A stretch of DNA of 28,288 bases from CAZUZS01 sp964624795. Its GTDB lineage: Bacteria; Calditrichota; Calditrichia; RBG-13-44-9. The notes under the pieces are model-generated. The model ran no database searches. It was not told the origin of the DNA and saw only the letters and a program-made list of their open reading frames with translations. Of the stretch, positions 1 through 8,736 are shown one piece after another. Made by a program: the position numbers and the translations under genes. Location: NCBI GenBank assembly GCA_964624795.1, contig CAZUZS010000064.1, forward strand, positions 1 through 28,288. The letters run 5' to 3'. Position 1 is the first letter of the stretch. Each line of letters opens with the position of its first letter.

Positions 1-192
1 TCGGAATCCGGGATCTCCTCCTGATTTATTCCTCATCATTAAGCTCTGCTTAATTTTGCAGACTTCATACTCTATTATAAAGATGATTTAAAATTGCATT
101 CCGCCATGGGAATTCACGTCTTTCCTCTTTTTCGGAGATCAGCGCAGCGGCATTCAGTTTCAATTCCCATATCTATTCTCACGGAAACATAC

Positions 193-222
193 AATTCCGA
201 TCTTGCTCTTTATATCGGAATT
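193..222 (-). terminator. Hairpin at the 3' end of the DUF932-like gene (possible terminator)
   Basis: A perfect 9-bp inverted repeat, AATTCCGAT (193-201) and ATCGGAATT (214-222), with a 12-base loop straddles the stop codon of the minus-strand gene starting at 1349. On the minus strand no good T-run follows, so an intrinsic terminator is only a possibility; it may instead be an mRNA 3'-end stabilising hairpin. Nothing else recognisable was seen in bases 1-192. Confidence 0.35.
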
Positions 223-1349
223 TCGTCGCTGGCTTCTTCCAGGATTTTATCAAAGATAGTTCCTATCGCGCGGCGGTAGCGAATGAAAAAGTAGGGATTC
301 TCGCTGCTGGAACGAAATGTAAAAATCCGGTTCAAATAGAGCGGAAGATAAAAATCAGCAGGCATGTTGTTTGTCTCGAATTTTTCCTGCGTTTTGAGTC
401 TTTCGCGATGCACTTGAAGAAATTGCTTATATTCCGGAATGACCTCTTCTGTAATGGCACCGCCTTCAACTTTGTGACCGGTGTAGCTATAAATTGATGT
501 GGCTCTGGATTTCAGAGCTTTTAACAAGCCAAATTTTATCGATGAAATTTTTCGTGCGGCCGTTCCTCTTTTGAGCGTGTTTTCAAAATCAACACCGATA
601 TCTTCTCCTGAATATTCCGTAGACAATTCCATCATAACATCTTCGAAATCTTTCTTCCTGCGACCGGCGATATGAAGTTTTTTGGCGGATTCGAAATCAA
701 AATCGAAAATTTCACCATTTGGCGATGTGACATTCATCCGGTAGAAAGGTTGGACTATCGTATCTGCCATTTGCAGGGGCCGGTAATGAAGTGCGTAACC
801 CCCGGTAAAACTATAGCCGTCCTGGGCAATTTCCTCCGGAAGCAAAAAATACTGGACAACTTCTTCCCCAGTAATTACGATGGATTCTAACTTGGTTGCT
901 TCCCGCTGAAATACCGATTCATCATTTAGTGTGGTCAGGTATTCGGTAAGGGGGATGTAGGCGGCTTCGGCCGGCAGCACGCCGGTTATGACATTTTTCT
1001 CTTCCCACTGCCATGTTATCAACCTGATGAGATGCCCGTCCTCCAGTAAATATGGATTCTGGTTGAGATTTTCCAACATCAGTTTGCTGGGAGGAAATTT
1101 ATTGACGAAAGATATTGGCAATTTCAGCATCCGGCACAAATCCTTCAACGCAAAATAGGAGATAAAATAAGACTGTTCATCAATCCCGATGTTCAGGTAG
1201 CCCTCTTCATCGACGGCGAATCGCAAATTGTTGAGCGGAGGAGATTCTACCCCCTTTTCAAAATCCTGACAGAACTGGATGGCGTTATCTGCGTCCTCGA
1301 AAATTTGTCCCAAGGGAACCAGCGATCGCCCATGCCGATAGTATTCCAT
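210..1349 (-). CDS. DUF932-like protein of unknown function
   Basis: A 379-residue soluble protein with no signal peptide or membrane segment. Around residues 67-97 it carries a stretch (ALKDLCRMLKLPISFV, then FPPSKL, then ENLNQN) that resembles the N-terminal block of DUF932-type (phage/plasmid-related) proteins, in which a short helix is followed by a P-x-x-Y/F-x-x-x-x-P pattern and a Leu-Asn. I see no catalytic motif. The ATG at 1349 is preceded by a GAGGAG Shine-Dalgarno sequence at 8 bases, which supports this start. The gene is separated from the M20 peptidase gene by a terminator at 1597-1633, so it is probably its own transcription unit. DUF932 members are often found on mobile elements, but no integrase, att site or base-composition break is visible here. 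The family assignment is from pattern memory and is tentative; that it is a real gene is much surer. Confidence 0.7.
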   Translation of the reverse strand: MEYYRHGRSLVPLGQIFEDADNAIQFCQDFEKGVESPPLNNLRFAVDEEGYLNIGIDEQSYFISYFALKDLCRMLKLPISFVNKFPPSKLMLENLNQNPYLLEDGHLIRLITWQWEEKNVITGVLPAEAAYIPLTEYLTTLNDESVFQREATKLESIVITGEEVVQYFLLPEEIAQDGYSFTGGYALHYRPLQMADTIVQPFYRMNVTSPNGEIFDFDFESAKKLHIAGRRKKDFEDVMMELSTEYSGEDIGVDFENTLKRGTAARKISSIKFGLLKALKSRATSIYSYTGHKVEGGAITEEVIPEYKQFLQVHRERLKTQEKFETNNMPADFYLPLYLNRIFTFRSSSENPYFFIRYRRAIGTIFDKILEEASDEIPI

Positions 1350-1596
1350 GTAATTTTCTCCTCACAGTTTGAATCAAATGGTCAACAATAAAGCGTGAAA
1401 TATACGGGGATTTCCGGAAAAATAAAGAGATATTTTAAATGATTCGGTTTGCTTATCGAAAAGGTGTGCTGCGGGAAATTGATAGGTTTTTCGGTGTGAG
1501 TGGGAACGAATAATGCGGATTAATCTTTTGAATCAGACTATTCTAATTTCGTCGTCTGCCTACTGATACTATTGGACTTCCGCATCGATGAGTATC
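1350..1596. other. Intergenic region upstream of the DUF932-like gene
   Basis: With the terminator at 1597-1633, this makes a 342-base stretch without a gene (1350-1691). It must hold the promoter of the DUF932-like gene on the minus strand, but I could not find a convincing -35/-10 pair. A weak inverted repeat GATACT (1565-1570)/AGTATC (1591-1596) abuts the terminator. No reading frame here looks coding. Confidence 0.5.
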
Positions 1597-1633
1597 TTAA
1601 AAAGGGTGAGCAAACAGAAGGTCTGCTCACCCT
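1597..1633 (-). terminator. Rho-independent terminator of the lon-M20 operon
   Basis: A perfect 10-bp stem, AGGGTGAGCA (1603-1612) and TGCTCACCCT (1624-1633), with an 11-base loop. Read on the minus strand it is followed directly by TTTTT (plus-strand A at 1599-1603). It lies 59 bases past the stop codon of the M20 peptidase gene, as expected for the end of that minus-strand operon. Confidence 0.85.
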
Positions 1634-1691
1634 GAAATCAACCTGACCGGCAAGCGGGAGCTGCGGTCGGGTTTGTTTCGCCCATTAACCC

Positions 1692-2936
1692 TTAATCTTT
1701 TTGCAGGCAAACATGCGCAAATACCTTCGCATCGTTCACCATGTTATCGATGACGCAGAACTCGTTCGGCTGGTGGCACACATCCTCGATGGTCGACCAC
1801 ACGGCAGCAGGAAGCCCGGCCCGGCGAAAAACCGCCGCAACCGTGCCGCCGCCAATCCCCATGGGTTTTGCCTCTATTTCATACACTTTCCCGACAGCCT
1901 TTTTCAGCTTCTGCACCACCGGAGAATCCACCGATGTGGGAGGTGCCGCGTCTTCCCGCTGTGTTGTGTCGAACTTGATTTTTACGCCAAATTCGTTTTC
2001 TACTTCATCGCAAATTTTGCGGATTTCTTCAAAAAGCTGGTCGATTGTATATTGCGGAAGCAGCCGGCAGTCCAGGTAGAAAATATCCTCGCCCGGAATG
2101 GTGTTGACATTCGGAACGTTGGCTTCTTTCTTTGTCGGCTCGAAGGTGCTGTGCGGCGGATCGAATATTTCGTTGCGGCCGTCAAAAATGTCATACAGGC
2201 GATGTAATTTCACTACCAGGTGCGAGGCTGCTCGAAAAGAATTTATCCCTTTGTCCGGGGTGCTGGCATGGCACTGTTTGCCTTCTGTTACAAATCTCAC
2301 CCAGGCAATTGCACCTTCCGCCACCTCTATTTGGCTGGCATCCGGAAGTCCCGCATCCGGCACAATGATGATATCCTTTTTTCTGAACAAACCGGCGTGG
2401 TTTTTTAATAAATAGCCTAATCCATACTCAGACCCGGTTTCTTCGTCTGCCACCAGTATGAGAGCCAGGTCATATTCGGGCTGTAGTTGCAGCTCCTGAA
2501 ATGCGCGAACCGCGAAAACCGCGCTGGTTAAACTTTGCTGGTTATCCTCGGTGCCGCGTCCAAATAATTTGCCGTCCTTCTCCACGACATCCCAGGGATC
2601 TGTGTCCCACAGCTTCAGGTCGCCTTCCGGAACTACATCGGTATGCGCCATTATCCAGACCGTTCGTTCATGAGATTTGCCGGGAACGCGTACAACCAGA
2701 TTCGGTCGTTTTTGCATTTTGGCACGCGGATCCGGCGCGTCGATTTGTTCAATATTCTTAATTCCATGATTTTGCAGGTATTCTTTAATAAACATCGCCT
2801 TTTCCCATTCGCCTTCTCCGCCGCTGGTGGGATCCAGCGCCCGCAGCCTGGTAATAGATTTCTGGAAATCGACCATTTCGTCCCGATATGCCTCGATCTT
2901 TTTTTCAACCCGGGAAAAAATCGATTCATCAACCAT
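1692..2936 (-). CDS. M20 family metallopeptidase/deacylase
   Basis: A 414-residue cytosolic zinc hydrolase of the M20 (ArgE/DapE/CPG2) superfamily, which removes an acyl or amino-acid group from a small peptide-like substrate. The metal-binding residues are visible in order: His98 and Asp100 in MAHTDVVPEG, the bridging Asp131 in GRGTEDNQ, Glu165-Glu166 in VADEETGSE, Asp194 in VPDAG, and His388 in EDVCHQPNEF. The central stretch with CHAST and the N-rich block is the usual lid/dimerisation domain, and the length is normal. The exact substrate (acetylornithine, succinyl-diaminopimelate, dipeptide) cannot be read from sequence, and no arginine or lysine pathway genes are nearby. The start ATG has AAAGGAG 6 bases upstream. 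It is the last gene of the minus-strand lon group, 144 bases after the Mut7-C gene and before a strong terminator; its place beside lon hints at peptide recycling, which is inference. Confidence 0.93.
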   Translation of the reverse strand: MVDESIFSRVEKKIEAYRDEMVDFQKSITRLRALDPTSGGEGEWEKAMFIKEYLQNHGIKNIEQIDAPDPRAKMQKRPNLVVRVPGKSHERTVWIMAHTDVVPEGDLKLWDTDPWDVVEKDGKLFGRGTEDNQQSLTSAVFAVRAFQELQLQPEYDLALILVADEETGSEYGLGYLLKNHAGLFRKKDIIIVPDAGLPDASQIEVAEGAIAWVRFVTEGKQCHASTPDKGINSFRAASHLVVKLHRLYDIFDGRNEIFDPPHSTFEPTKKEANVPNVNTIPGEDIFYLDCRLLPQYTIDQLFEEIRKICDEVENEFGVKIKFDTTQREDAAPPTSVDSPVVQKLKKAVGKVYEIEAKPMGIGGGTVAAVFRRAGLPAAVWSTIEDVCHQPNEFCVIDNMVNDAKVFAHVCLQKD

Positions 2937-3080
2937 CGCAATCTCCTTTCCTTACATTTTGAAACCGGATTTTCATCATTTCAGTATTAACTTCTTTCAA
3001 CCGCACAGTATTAAATACCAAAGCTGCCCGTTTGTTCACCGGAACCGGACTGAATTTGCATGTCTTTTCAAAAGCGGGTA

Positions 3081-3548
3081 TTATTCTGCAATGGGAACAC
3101 CCATCCGGGCCAGTTTATTGAGCAGGCGCTGCACATGCCCGCCCTTCCAATAGATCCGTCCGCAAACCGGGCAGATCCAAAATTTCGCAAAGGAGTTTTG
3201 AATTCTTTCAGGAATCCGATCCTTCACAGATTCTGCATCGGCTTCCTGCACCGGGGAATTGCAAACCGTGCACAATTTCAGAAGTTGAATTTTTTCGAAA
3301 ATTTGAAAACGGCTATTGAGCTCTTTCAACTGGCTGGCGATATCTGGTTCCGAAACGAGGTAGCCGTCTAAATGATTGAACACTGCCAGGTTTTTCCTGC
3401 TGGCCGAAAGATAAACGGCATCGGGATGTTCGGATTTAATGCGGAGCGCTTCCTCGAGGCCAACAACAATGTGCGTGGTAAAGCCCAGGATACGAAGCCA
3501 TCGTGCCAGGCCCCGCAACATGTTATCCGAAATGAATTCCAACTTCAT
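3081..3548 (-). CDS. Mut7-C domain (PIN-like) protein with zinc ribbon
   Basis: A 155-residue protein of the Mut7-C family, predicted RNases with a PIN-like fold and a C-terminal zinc ribbon. The N-terminal signature (Asp8, DNMLRGLARWLRILGF) and the ribbon formed by Cys93-x2-Cys96 and Cys126-x2-Cys129 are plain, and a W-KGGH motif follows the second pair. Two starts are possible: TTG at 3578, or ATG at 3548. I prefer the ATG because family members begin just before the Asp-Met-Leu block. One oddity: where relatives usually have a Thr-Arg-Asp acidic motif, this protein reads Ser48-Ala-Ser50, so one expected catalytic Asp seems to be missing. It sits 84 bases after the DnaJ-like gene in the same direction, so it is probably co-transcribed with lon and the DnaJ gene. 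A role in RNA turnover is a family-level expectation only. Confidence 0.85.
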   Translation of the reverse strand: MKLEFISDNMLRGLARWLRILGFTTHIVVGLEEALRIKSEHPDAVYLSASRKNLAVFNHLDGYLVSEPDIASQLKELNSRFQIFEKIQLLKLCTVCNSPVQEADAESVKDRIPERIQNSFAKFWICPVCGRIYWKGGHVQRLLNKLARMGVPIAE

Positions 3549-3632
3549 TGTGCTTTCGTTGCCGGATGGTATCTGCAAATCGGTTGCTCAGCCATTTTCT
3601 ATCTCTTGTTAAAGAGCAGGCGTGGGGTAAAA

Positions 3633-4559
3633 TCATGAGAGCAGACCCATTTTCCGGGCCCACTCTTCAAATCTCTTTTTCGAACCGGAGCTCATATGTT
3701 TTGGCGTGCCGATCTCGATTCGAACATAGTGATCGCCTTTGCCATTTGGCTTCTGGATTCCAAGTCCTTTCAGCCTGAACAGCTTGCCGCTGTCGGTTCC
3801 GGCGGGAATTTTCAATTTTACCTTCTTATTGTAAATTGTGAGAACTTCTATCTCGGTGCCCAGAAGTGCCTGCGCAATATTAATTCTCTCGGACGAATAG
3901 ATATCATCGCCCTTCCTCTCAAATCTCGGATGATCTGCCACATGCAGCACGACATACAGATCACCTGGCTGACCTCCATGAGGAGCAGGATAGCCCCGCC
4001 CGGTCATTTTCACCTTTTTGCCGTCTTCGGTATTCACCGCGATTTTTAGCTTCAGATTTTTTCCGCCGGGTGCGTGGATAACTGTTTCACCGCCCTGCAC
4101 GGCTAATTCAAACGGAATTGTAACCTCCATCTGAAGATCATTGCCCTTTATTGGCTGCCTGGAGCGCGAACGCCGGAATGTATCTCCGCTAAAAGGATTC
4201 TCCGCCCTCGTCCGGCGTCCGCCAAATCCGAAAAGGTTTCCCAATAAATCATCGATTCCACCGACCCCCTGGCCGAGGTCCTCATAATTTACACGAAATC
4301 CTCCCTGTCCGCCAAAATCACTTCGGCCGCTGGCAAACGGATTCTTTCGCATCAGGTCATATTCCCGCCGCTTCTTCGGATCGTTCAGCGCAGCGTAGGC
4401 TTCGCTGATATCTTTAAAACGTTCCTCCGCCTTCTTGTCCCCGGCATGTGTATCCGGATGATATTGCTTTGCCAGCCGCCGATAGGCTTTTTTTATTTCG
4501 TCCTGCGACGCATTCTCGCCTACGCCCAATATTTTATAATAATCTTTTCTTGGATCCAT
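3633..4559 (-). CDS. cbpA: DnaJ-like co-chaperone, CbpA type
   Basis: A 308-residue J-domain protein that would stimulate the ATPase of DnaK (Hsp70) and hand it unfolded substrates in the cytosol. The J domain spans about residues 6-70 with the essential His34-Pro35-Asp36 motif. A Gly/Phe-rich linker (about 75-120) follows, then the two-barrel DnaJ C-terminal substrate-binding region (about 140-305, with DLYVVLHVADHPRFER and the GTEIEVLT block). The cysteine-rich zinc finger of true DnaJ is absent, which places it in the CbpA/DnaJ type II class. The start MDPRKDYYKILGV is typical of the family, although the Shine-Dalgarno sequence is weak. It lies 61 bases downstream of lon on the same strand, a plausible protease-plus-chaperone operon. 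No DnaK or GrpE gene is in the window. Confidence 0.93.
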   Translation of the reverse strand: MDPRKDYYKILGVGENASQDEIKKAYRRLAKQYHPDTHAGDKKAEERFKDISEAYAALNDPKKRREYDLMRKNPFASGRSDFGGQGGFRVNYEDLGQGVGGIDDLLGNLFGFGGRRTRAENPFSGDTFRRSRSRQPIKGNDLQMEVTIPFELAVQGGETVIHAPGGKNLKLKIAVNTEDGKKVKMTGRGYPAPHGGQPGDLYVVLHVADHPRFERKGDDIYSSERINIAQALLGTEIEVLTIYNKKVKLKIPAGTDSGKLFRLKGLGIQKPNGKGDHYVRIEIGTPKHMSSGSKKRFEEWARKMGLLS

Positions 4560-4620
4560 AGATTGTTACGTCACTCTCTCAAATTTAGAGCACCCGACTT
4601 CGTTTCCTCTGCACTTCACT

Positions 4621-7008
4621 TTATGCGGTCACATGCTGTGTGATCTCACTCCGCTTGGGTGCTGAAATCTTTCTATCAAAAACGTGTTTGACAAGCTCCT
4701 TCATGTTCTTCACATAAACGAAGCGCATTTCTTTTTTTACCCTTTCCGGGATTTCCACCACGTCCGATTTATTCCGTTCCGGCAAAATAACCGTTCGTAT
4801 TCCTGCACGGTGAGCTGCCAAAACCTTTTCCTTCACACCGCCAATCGGAAGTACCTTTCCACGCATAGTAATTTCGCCGGTCATGGCCACATCATTTCGC
4901 ACTTTCTGGCCGGTCAGCAGCGATAGCAGGGCGGTAAACATGGTAACTCCGGCCGACGGCCCGTCTTTGGGAATGGCCCCAGCCGGCACGTGAATGTGAA
5001 TATCCAGTTTTTCCTGGAAATTTTCATCCAATCCAAAGTCACCGCCGTGAGCTCGGATGTAGCTCATGGCTGCCTTCGCGGATTCTTTCATCACGTCGCC
5101 CAATTGGCCGGTGAGGTTTAAATTGCCTTTCCCCGGCATTTTGCTTGCCTCGATAAATAAAATGTCGCCGCCGTTGGGTGTCCATGCCAGGCCGGTCACA
5201 ATCCCCGGCTCGTCGATGCGTTCTGCCACATCACTGAAAAATTTAATCGGGCCCAGGAAATTCGGAACCAACTCGCTATTCACTGTGGTTAGCTCAGTTC
5301 TTCCGGAGGCCACCTCCTTTGCGGTGCCCCGGCAGATGGTGGCGATCTGGCGTTCCAGATTCCTTACCCCCGCCTCTTTGGTGTAGGAATTGATCATGGT
5401 ATGCAGCGCATCATCGGTAATCTTGATCTGGTCATTAGTCAAACCATGTTCTTTTACCTGCTTGGGTACCAGGAATCGCCGGGCAATTTCCACTTTCTCT
5501 TCCTCAATGTAGCTTGGAATCTCGATTATTTCCATGCGGTCCTTCAGCGCCGGGATGATAGTATCCTGAATATTTCCGGTGGCGATGAACATGACTTTTG
5601 TCAGATCAAACGGAACCTCCAGGTAATGGTCGCTGAAGCTGTAGTTCTGTTCAGGGTCGAGCACTTCCAGCAGCGCTGCCGACGGATCACCCCGAAAATC
5701 GGCTCCGACCTTATCGATTTCGTCCAACATGAAAACCGGGTTGTTGGAACCGGCTTTTTTTATTCCCTGGATAATTCTGCCCGGCAGCGCACCAATATAG
5801 GTTCGTCGGTGGCCGCGGATCTCTGCTTCGTCGCGCACGCCGCCCAACGAAATTCGGACAAAATTTCTGCCCAATGCATCGGCGATTGAACGGCCCAAAG
5901 AGGTCTTCCCAACTCCGGGAGGGCCAACGAAACAGAGGATAGGCCCGCGCATGTCGTTTTTCAGTTTACGAACGGCGAGATATTCCAGTATCCGTTTTTT
6001 GACTTTTTCCAGACCGTAGTGATCCTCGTCCAACTTCTCCTGGACAGAATCTATTTTCAGATTATCCTCGGTGCTTTTTTCCCATGGTAATTCAAGTATC
6101 CAGTCCAGGTAAGTTCTGGAAACGGTATATTCCGCGGAAGCCGGGTGCATGTGACTTAGGCGATCGAGCTCCTTTTCGGCTACCTTTTTTGCCTCATCTG
6201 GAAGTTTTGTCTCTTCCAACTTCTTCTTCAGCTCGCCGACATCGCTGGTTTCATCATATTCGCCCAACTCTTTCTGGATCGCCTTCATTTGCTGTCGTAA
6301 ATACATTTCCCTCTGGCTTCGGCTGATCTCATCCTGAACTTCTGTCTGGATCTTCTTGCCGAGCTCAAGTGTCTGCAGGTATTTGTTGAATATATAAGTT
6401 GCCGTTTTAAGACGCTCTTCAAGCCCGAAGGTTTCCAAAACCTGCTGTTTCTCCGGCACTGAGATATTGGAAAATGCGATAACAATGTCCGCCACGATGG
6501 CTGGGTTGTGCACATTGGAAATCATTGCCTGGTGCTCGGTGGTGATTTCAGGCGCCAGATCGGATGCCTGTTTGAAAAGATTTTTTAAATTTGCGGCAAA
6601 CGCCTCAATCTTTATGGTATCGTCTGGTTCGCTGTCTTCAATCATATCGATTGAAGCCATAAAGAAAGGATCGGTTTGAACAAAATTCCGTGTCTTAAAC
6701 CTGGTAATTCCCTGGATGAAAGCGCTTTTGCTACCGTCCGGCAGGTCGATAACCTTCAGGATGCGCGCAATGGTGCCAATTTCATAAAGCTCGTCCGGCC
6801 CGGGATCTTCCACTGTGCCGTCTTTCTGGGTGACAACGCCGATGACGCTGTCTTCCTGCAACGTGTATTCGATCAGCTTAATTGACTTTGGCCGGCCGAT
6901 TGCCAGCGGAATAAACTGGTGCGGAAAGAAAACCGTATTCCGGACAGCGATCAAGGGAACGACTTCCGGAATGTGAATATCTTCCTTGTTTTGATCTATC
7001 TTAATCAT
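4621..7008 (-). CDS. lon: ATP-dependent Lon protease (LonA)
   Basis: A 795-residue LonA protease, full length for the family. It degrades damaged and short-lived regulatory proteins in the cytosol as a hexamer. Domains in order: LON substrate-binding N-domain (about 14-210), coiled-coil helical region (215-300), and AAA+ module with Walker A GPPGVGKT at 362-369 and Walker B VFMLDE at 425-430. The C-terminal protease domain has the catalytic Ser685 in KDGPSAG and Lys726 in GGVKEK. There is no transmembrane insertion, so it is LonA and not LonB. The ATG at 7008 overlaps the stop of the upstream small membrane protein gene by one base (TGATG), with GAAAGG about 8 bases upstream, so the two are probably translationally coupled. 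The cbpA-like gene follows after 61 bases. I saw neither a CIRCE nor a HrcA-type operator upstream. Confidence 0.98.
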   Translation of the reverse strand: MIKIDQNKEDIHIPEVVPLIAVRNTVFFPHQFIPLAIGRPKSIKLIEYTLQEDSVIGVVTQKDGTVEDPGPDELYEIGTIARILKVIDLPDGSKSAFIQGITRFKTRNFVQTDPFFMASIDMIEDSEPDDTIKIEAFAANLKNLFKQASDLAPEITTEHQAMISNVHNPAIVADIVIAFSNISVPEKQQVLETFGLEERLKTATYIFNKYLQTLELGKKIQTEVQDEISRSQREMYLRQQMKAIQKELGEYDETSDVGELKKKLEETKLPDEAKKVAEKELDRLSHMHPASAEYTVSRTYLDWILELPWEKSTEDNLKIDSVQEKLDEDHYGLEKVKKRILEYLAVRKLKNDMRGPILCFVGPPGVGKTSLGRSIADALGRNFVRISLGGVRDEAEIRGHRRTYIGALPGRIIQGIKKAGSNNPVFMLDEIDKVGADFRGDPSAALLEVLDPEQNYSFSDHYLEVPFDLTKVMFIATGNIQDTIIPALKDRMEIIEIPSYIEEEKVEIARRFLVPKQVKEHGLTNDQIKITDDALHTMINSYTKEAGVRNLERQIATICRGTAKEVASGRTELTTVNSELVPNFLGPIKFFSDVAERIDEPGIVTGLAWTPNGGDILFIEASKMPGKGNLNLTGQLGDVMKESAKAAMSYIRAHGGDFGLDENFQEKLDIHIHVPAGAIPKDGPSAGVTMFTALLSLLTGQKVRNDVAMTGEITMRGKVLPIGGVKEKVLAAHRAGIRTVILPERNKSDVVEIPERVKKEMRFVYVKNMKELVKHVFDRKISAPKRSEITQHVTA

Positions 7009-7265
7009 CAGAAATACCTTTCTCTTTGGTCAATATAATTTATTTCAATTTGCTGGCTCTTCCGGGCCAGCCTTTTGATTTTCCAGCCAAAAAATAACAC
7101 CGAAAGCCCAACAGCCAACAGAATAAATGCTGCAAATGCAACAAGAATTTGCGGCACGAAAATGACAAGCAGACCACTCAGAGTGATCAAGACACCCATC
7201 ATTATTAACGGTTCCCAAATCCTGTTGGGCTGCGGATTAAAGGCCGCTGAGAATATTCTAAACAT
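7008..7265 (-). CDS. Small two-TM membrane protein coupled to lon
   Basis: An 85-residue protein of unknown function. Two hydrophobic helices (about residues 18-39 and 42-61) are followed by a basic tail (KIKRLARKS) and a charged C-terminus, which predicts a small inner-membrane hairpin protein. The open frame extends upstream to 7391, but the ATG at 7265 has GGGAG 6 bases before it and the extra upstream residues do not look like protein, so I choose the shorter form. Its stop codon shares one base with the lon start codon, so its translation probably sets that of lon. I do not recognise a named family; the coupling suggests a link with membrane protein quality control, which is speculation. 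Confidence 0.65.
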   Translation of the reverse strand: MFRIFSAAFNPQPNRIWEPLIMMGVLITLSGLLVIFVPQILVAFAAFILLAVGLSVLFFGWKIKRLARKSQQIEINYIDQRERYF

Positions 7266-7598
7266 GTTTAACTCCCATTTTTCCAAACGAAAATTACAAA
7301 TGTGGTGCCAGAATAATTTTATAACCACCGATGTTATTAATATACAGGAACTTACGAGCCATTTGTGCACAATGGGCAGCATGCCTCCCAATTGTCATAA
7401 TGTCCTATAATCCAGAATCGTGACAGACTTTAGCATGATGTTGGCTAATATGGCAGAGAAAATCTGCGAAACCATTTATCTAAAGGATTTCGGATTCAGT
7501 AGTCTGGAAGAAATGTTTTCAACAAGAGTTTTTGGGGAAAGCGCTCTACCAGCGTCGTACCTCGATGGCAATATTATTCGGTTACTTCACACCCGATT
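7266..7598. other. Intergenic region between lon operon and amrS
   Basis: A 333-base stretch that must contain the promoter of the minus-strand lon operon. I find no strong sigma70 pair. A 10-bp palindrome TTGTGCACAA is present within about 7363-7374. A plus-strand frame starting with GTG at 7420 overlaps the end of amrS and has no Shine-Dalgarno sequence and no recognisable motif; I do not call it a gene. Confidence 0.4.
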
Positions 7599-8606
7599 TT
7601 ATTTGAACACACCCGGAATAACCTGACCGCATTGCAGGCATTTCCCGCTTAGCATATTTACCATGGAAATGCTATGCCAGTTTCTTTTGATGAGAAGCGC
7701 CCCGCAGTTGTGGCAATATGTGCTGGAGGCCTTTTCATTTGCCACATTCCCGACATACACATATTTCAGCCCGATTTCCAAAGCTCGCTGGCGTGCTTTT
7801 AACAACATTTCCGGGGAAGTGGCAGGCAGATCGGAAAGTTTGTAATCCGGGTGAAAAGCGGTAAAGTGCAGCGGTACAAACGGATCCAGTTCATCCCGGA
7901 TCCATTCACACAGGCGGCCGATTTCCCGCAAATCGTCATTCCAGGTTGGGATAATCAGATTTGTGATTTCAATCCAAATGCCCATTTTTTTGAGATGTTT
8001 GATGCTTTCCAGAACCGGCATAAGGTGAGATAGCGTTAGTTTTTGGTAAAAAACCTCTGAAAAGGATTTTATATCCACATTTGCCGCATTGATATTTTGA
8101 TAGACTTCATCAATGGCCTCTGAAGAAATATATCCATTTGTGACCATTACATTTTTTAGGTTATGATTCGCTGCCTGTGCGGCAGTTTCCATGGCGTATT
8201 CAGCAAAAATGGTCGGTTCGTTATACGTGTAGGCAATGCTGCTGCTTTTGTATTGCATTGCCAACTGCACAACTCTCTCCGGCGGCAGATCTGACGATTT
8301 CTCCTGATTGAATTTTGCTTTTGAGATATTCCAATTTTGGCAGAATTTACATGCCAGGTTGCAGCCCGCGGTTCCGATTGACAGAATCCGGGATCCGGGC
8401 AGAAAATGAAACAGCGGCTTTTTTTCTATGGGATCAACATTGATTGCATAAGGCTGGCCGTAAGCGAGGGAGAACAATTTTCCTTCGTAATTTTTCCGCA
8501 CGAAACAGAATCCGTATTGACCGGGCTTGATTTTGCAATAGCGCGGACAAAGCGTGCACTGCAAACGCTGTCCATCCAATGTTATATAAAAACGTGCTTC
8601 TTTCAC
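7599..8606 (-). CDS. amrS: AmmeMemoRadiSam system radical SAM enzyme
   Basis: A 335-residue radical S-adenosylmethionine enzyme. The cluster-binding motif is Cys82-x3-Cys86-x2-Cys89 in AGCNLACKFCQN, followed by NWNISK. An N-terminal cysteine block (Cys17, Cys20, Cys24, Cys34 in CTLCPRYC and GFC) and a C-terminal pair of CxxC motifs (Cys298/301 and Cys323/326) match the AmrS group, formerly called PflA-like, which is named for its frequent association with AMMECR1 and Memo domains. The reaction of this group is not established, so I give none. The start is a GTG at 8606 with a weak ribosome site, but the N-terminus fits the family. Neither an AMMECR1 nor a Memo gene is in the window. It is divergent from the potassium transporter gene, with a 184-base shared upstream region. 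Confidence 0.9.
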   Translation of the reverse strand: MKEARFYITLDGQRLQCTLCPRYCKIKPGQYGFCFVRKNYEGKLFSLAYGQPYAINVDPIEKKPLFHFLPGSRILSIGTAGCNLACKFCQNWNISKAKFNQEKSSDLPPERVVQLAMQYKSSSIAYTYNEPTIFAEYAMETAAQAANHNLKNVMVTNGYISSEAIDEVYQNINAANVDIKSFSEVFYQKLTLSHLMPVLESIKHLKKMGIWIEITNLIIPTWNDDLREIGRLCEWIRDELDPFVPLHFTAFHPDYKLSDLPATSPEMLLKARQRALEIGLKYVYVGNVANEKASSTYCHNCGALLIKRNWHSISMVNMLSGKCLQCGQVIPGVFK

Positions 8607-8736
8607 ACCATTTCACCGATCACTTACGGTTTAAATTAATCGATACAATCGGATTTGTCAAGAACCGATATCATTACGATTTCATTCTCTCTTCACCTGC
8701 ATTGTATGGTTGTGCCAAAAATGAAAGTGGGTTCAG

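Noticed and set aside
210..1349. Prophage or plasmid insertion suggested by the DUF932-like gene
   Set aside because: No integrase, attachment repeat, phage gene or clear composition shift accompanies it.
7294..7310. sigma54-like promoter on the minus strand (TGGCAC-N5-TTGTA) before the small lon-coupled gene
   Set aside because: The invariant GC of the -12 element reads GT, and no enhancer-binding site or activator gene is visible.
7420..7626. 68-residue plus-strand frame starting with GTG
   Set aside because: It has no ribosome site or recognisable motif, and it runs into the well-supported amrS gene on the other strand.
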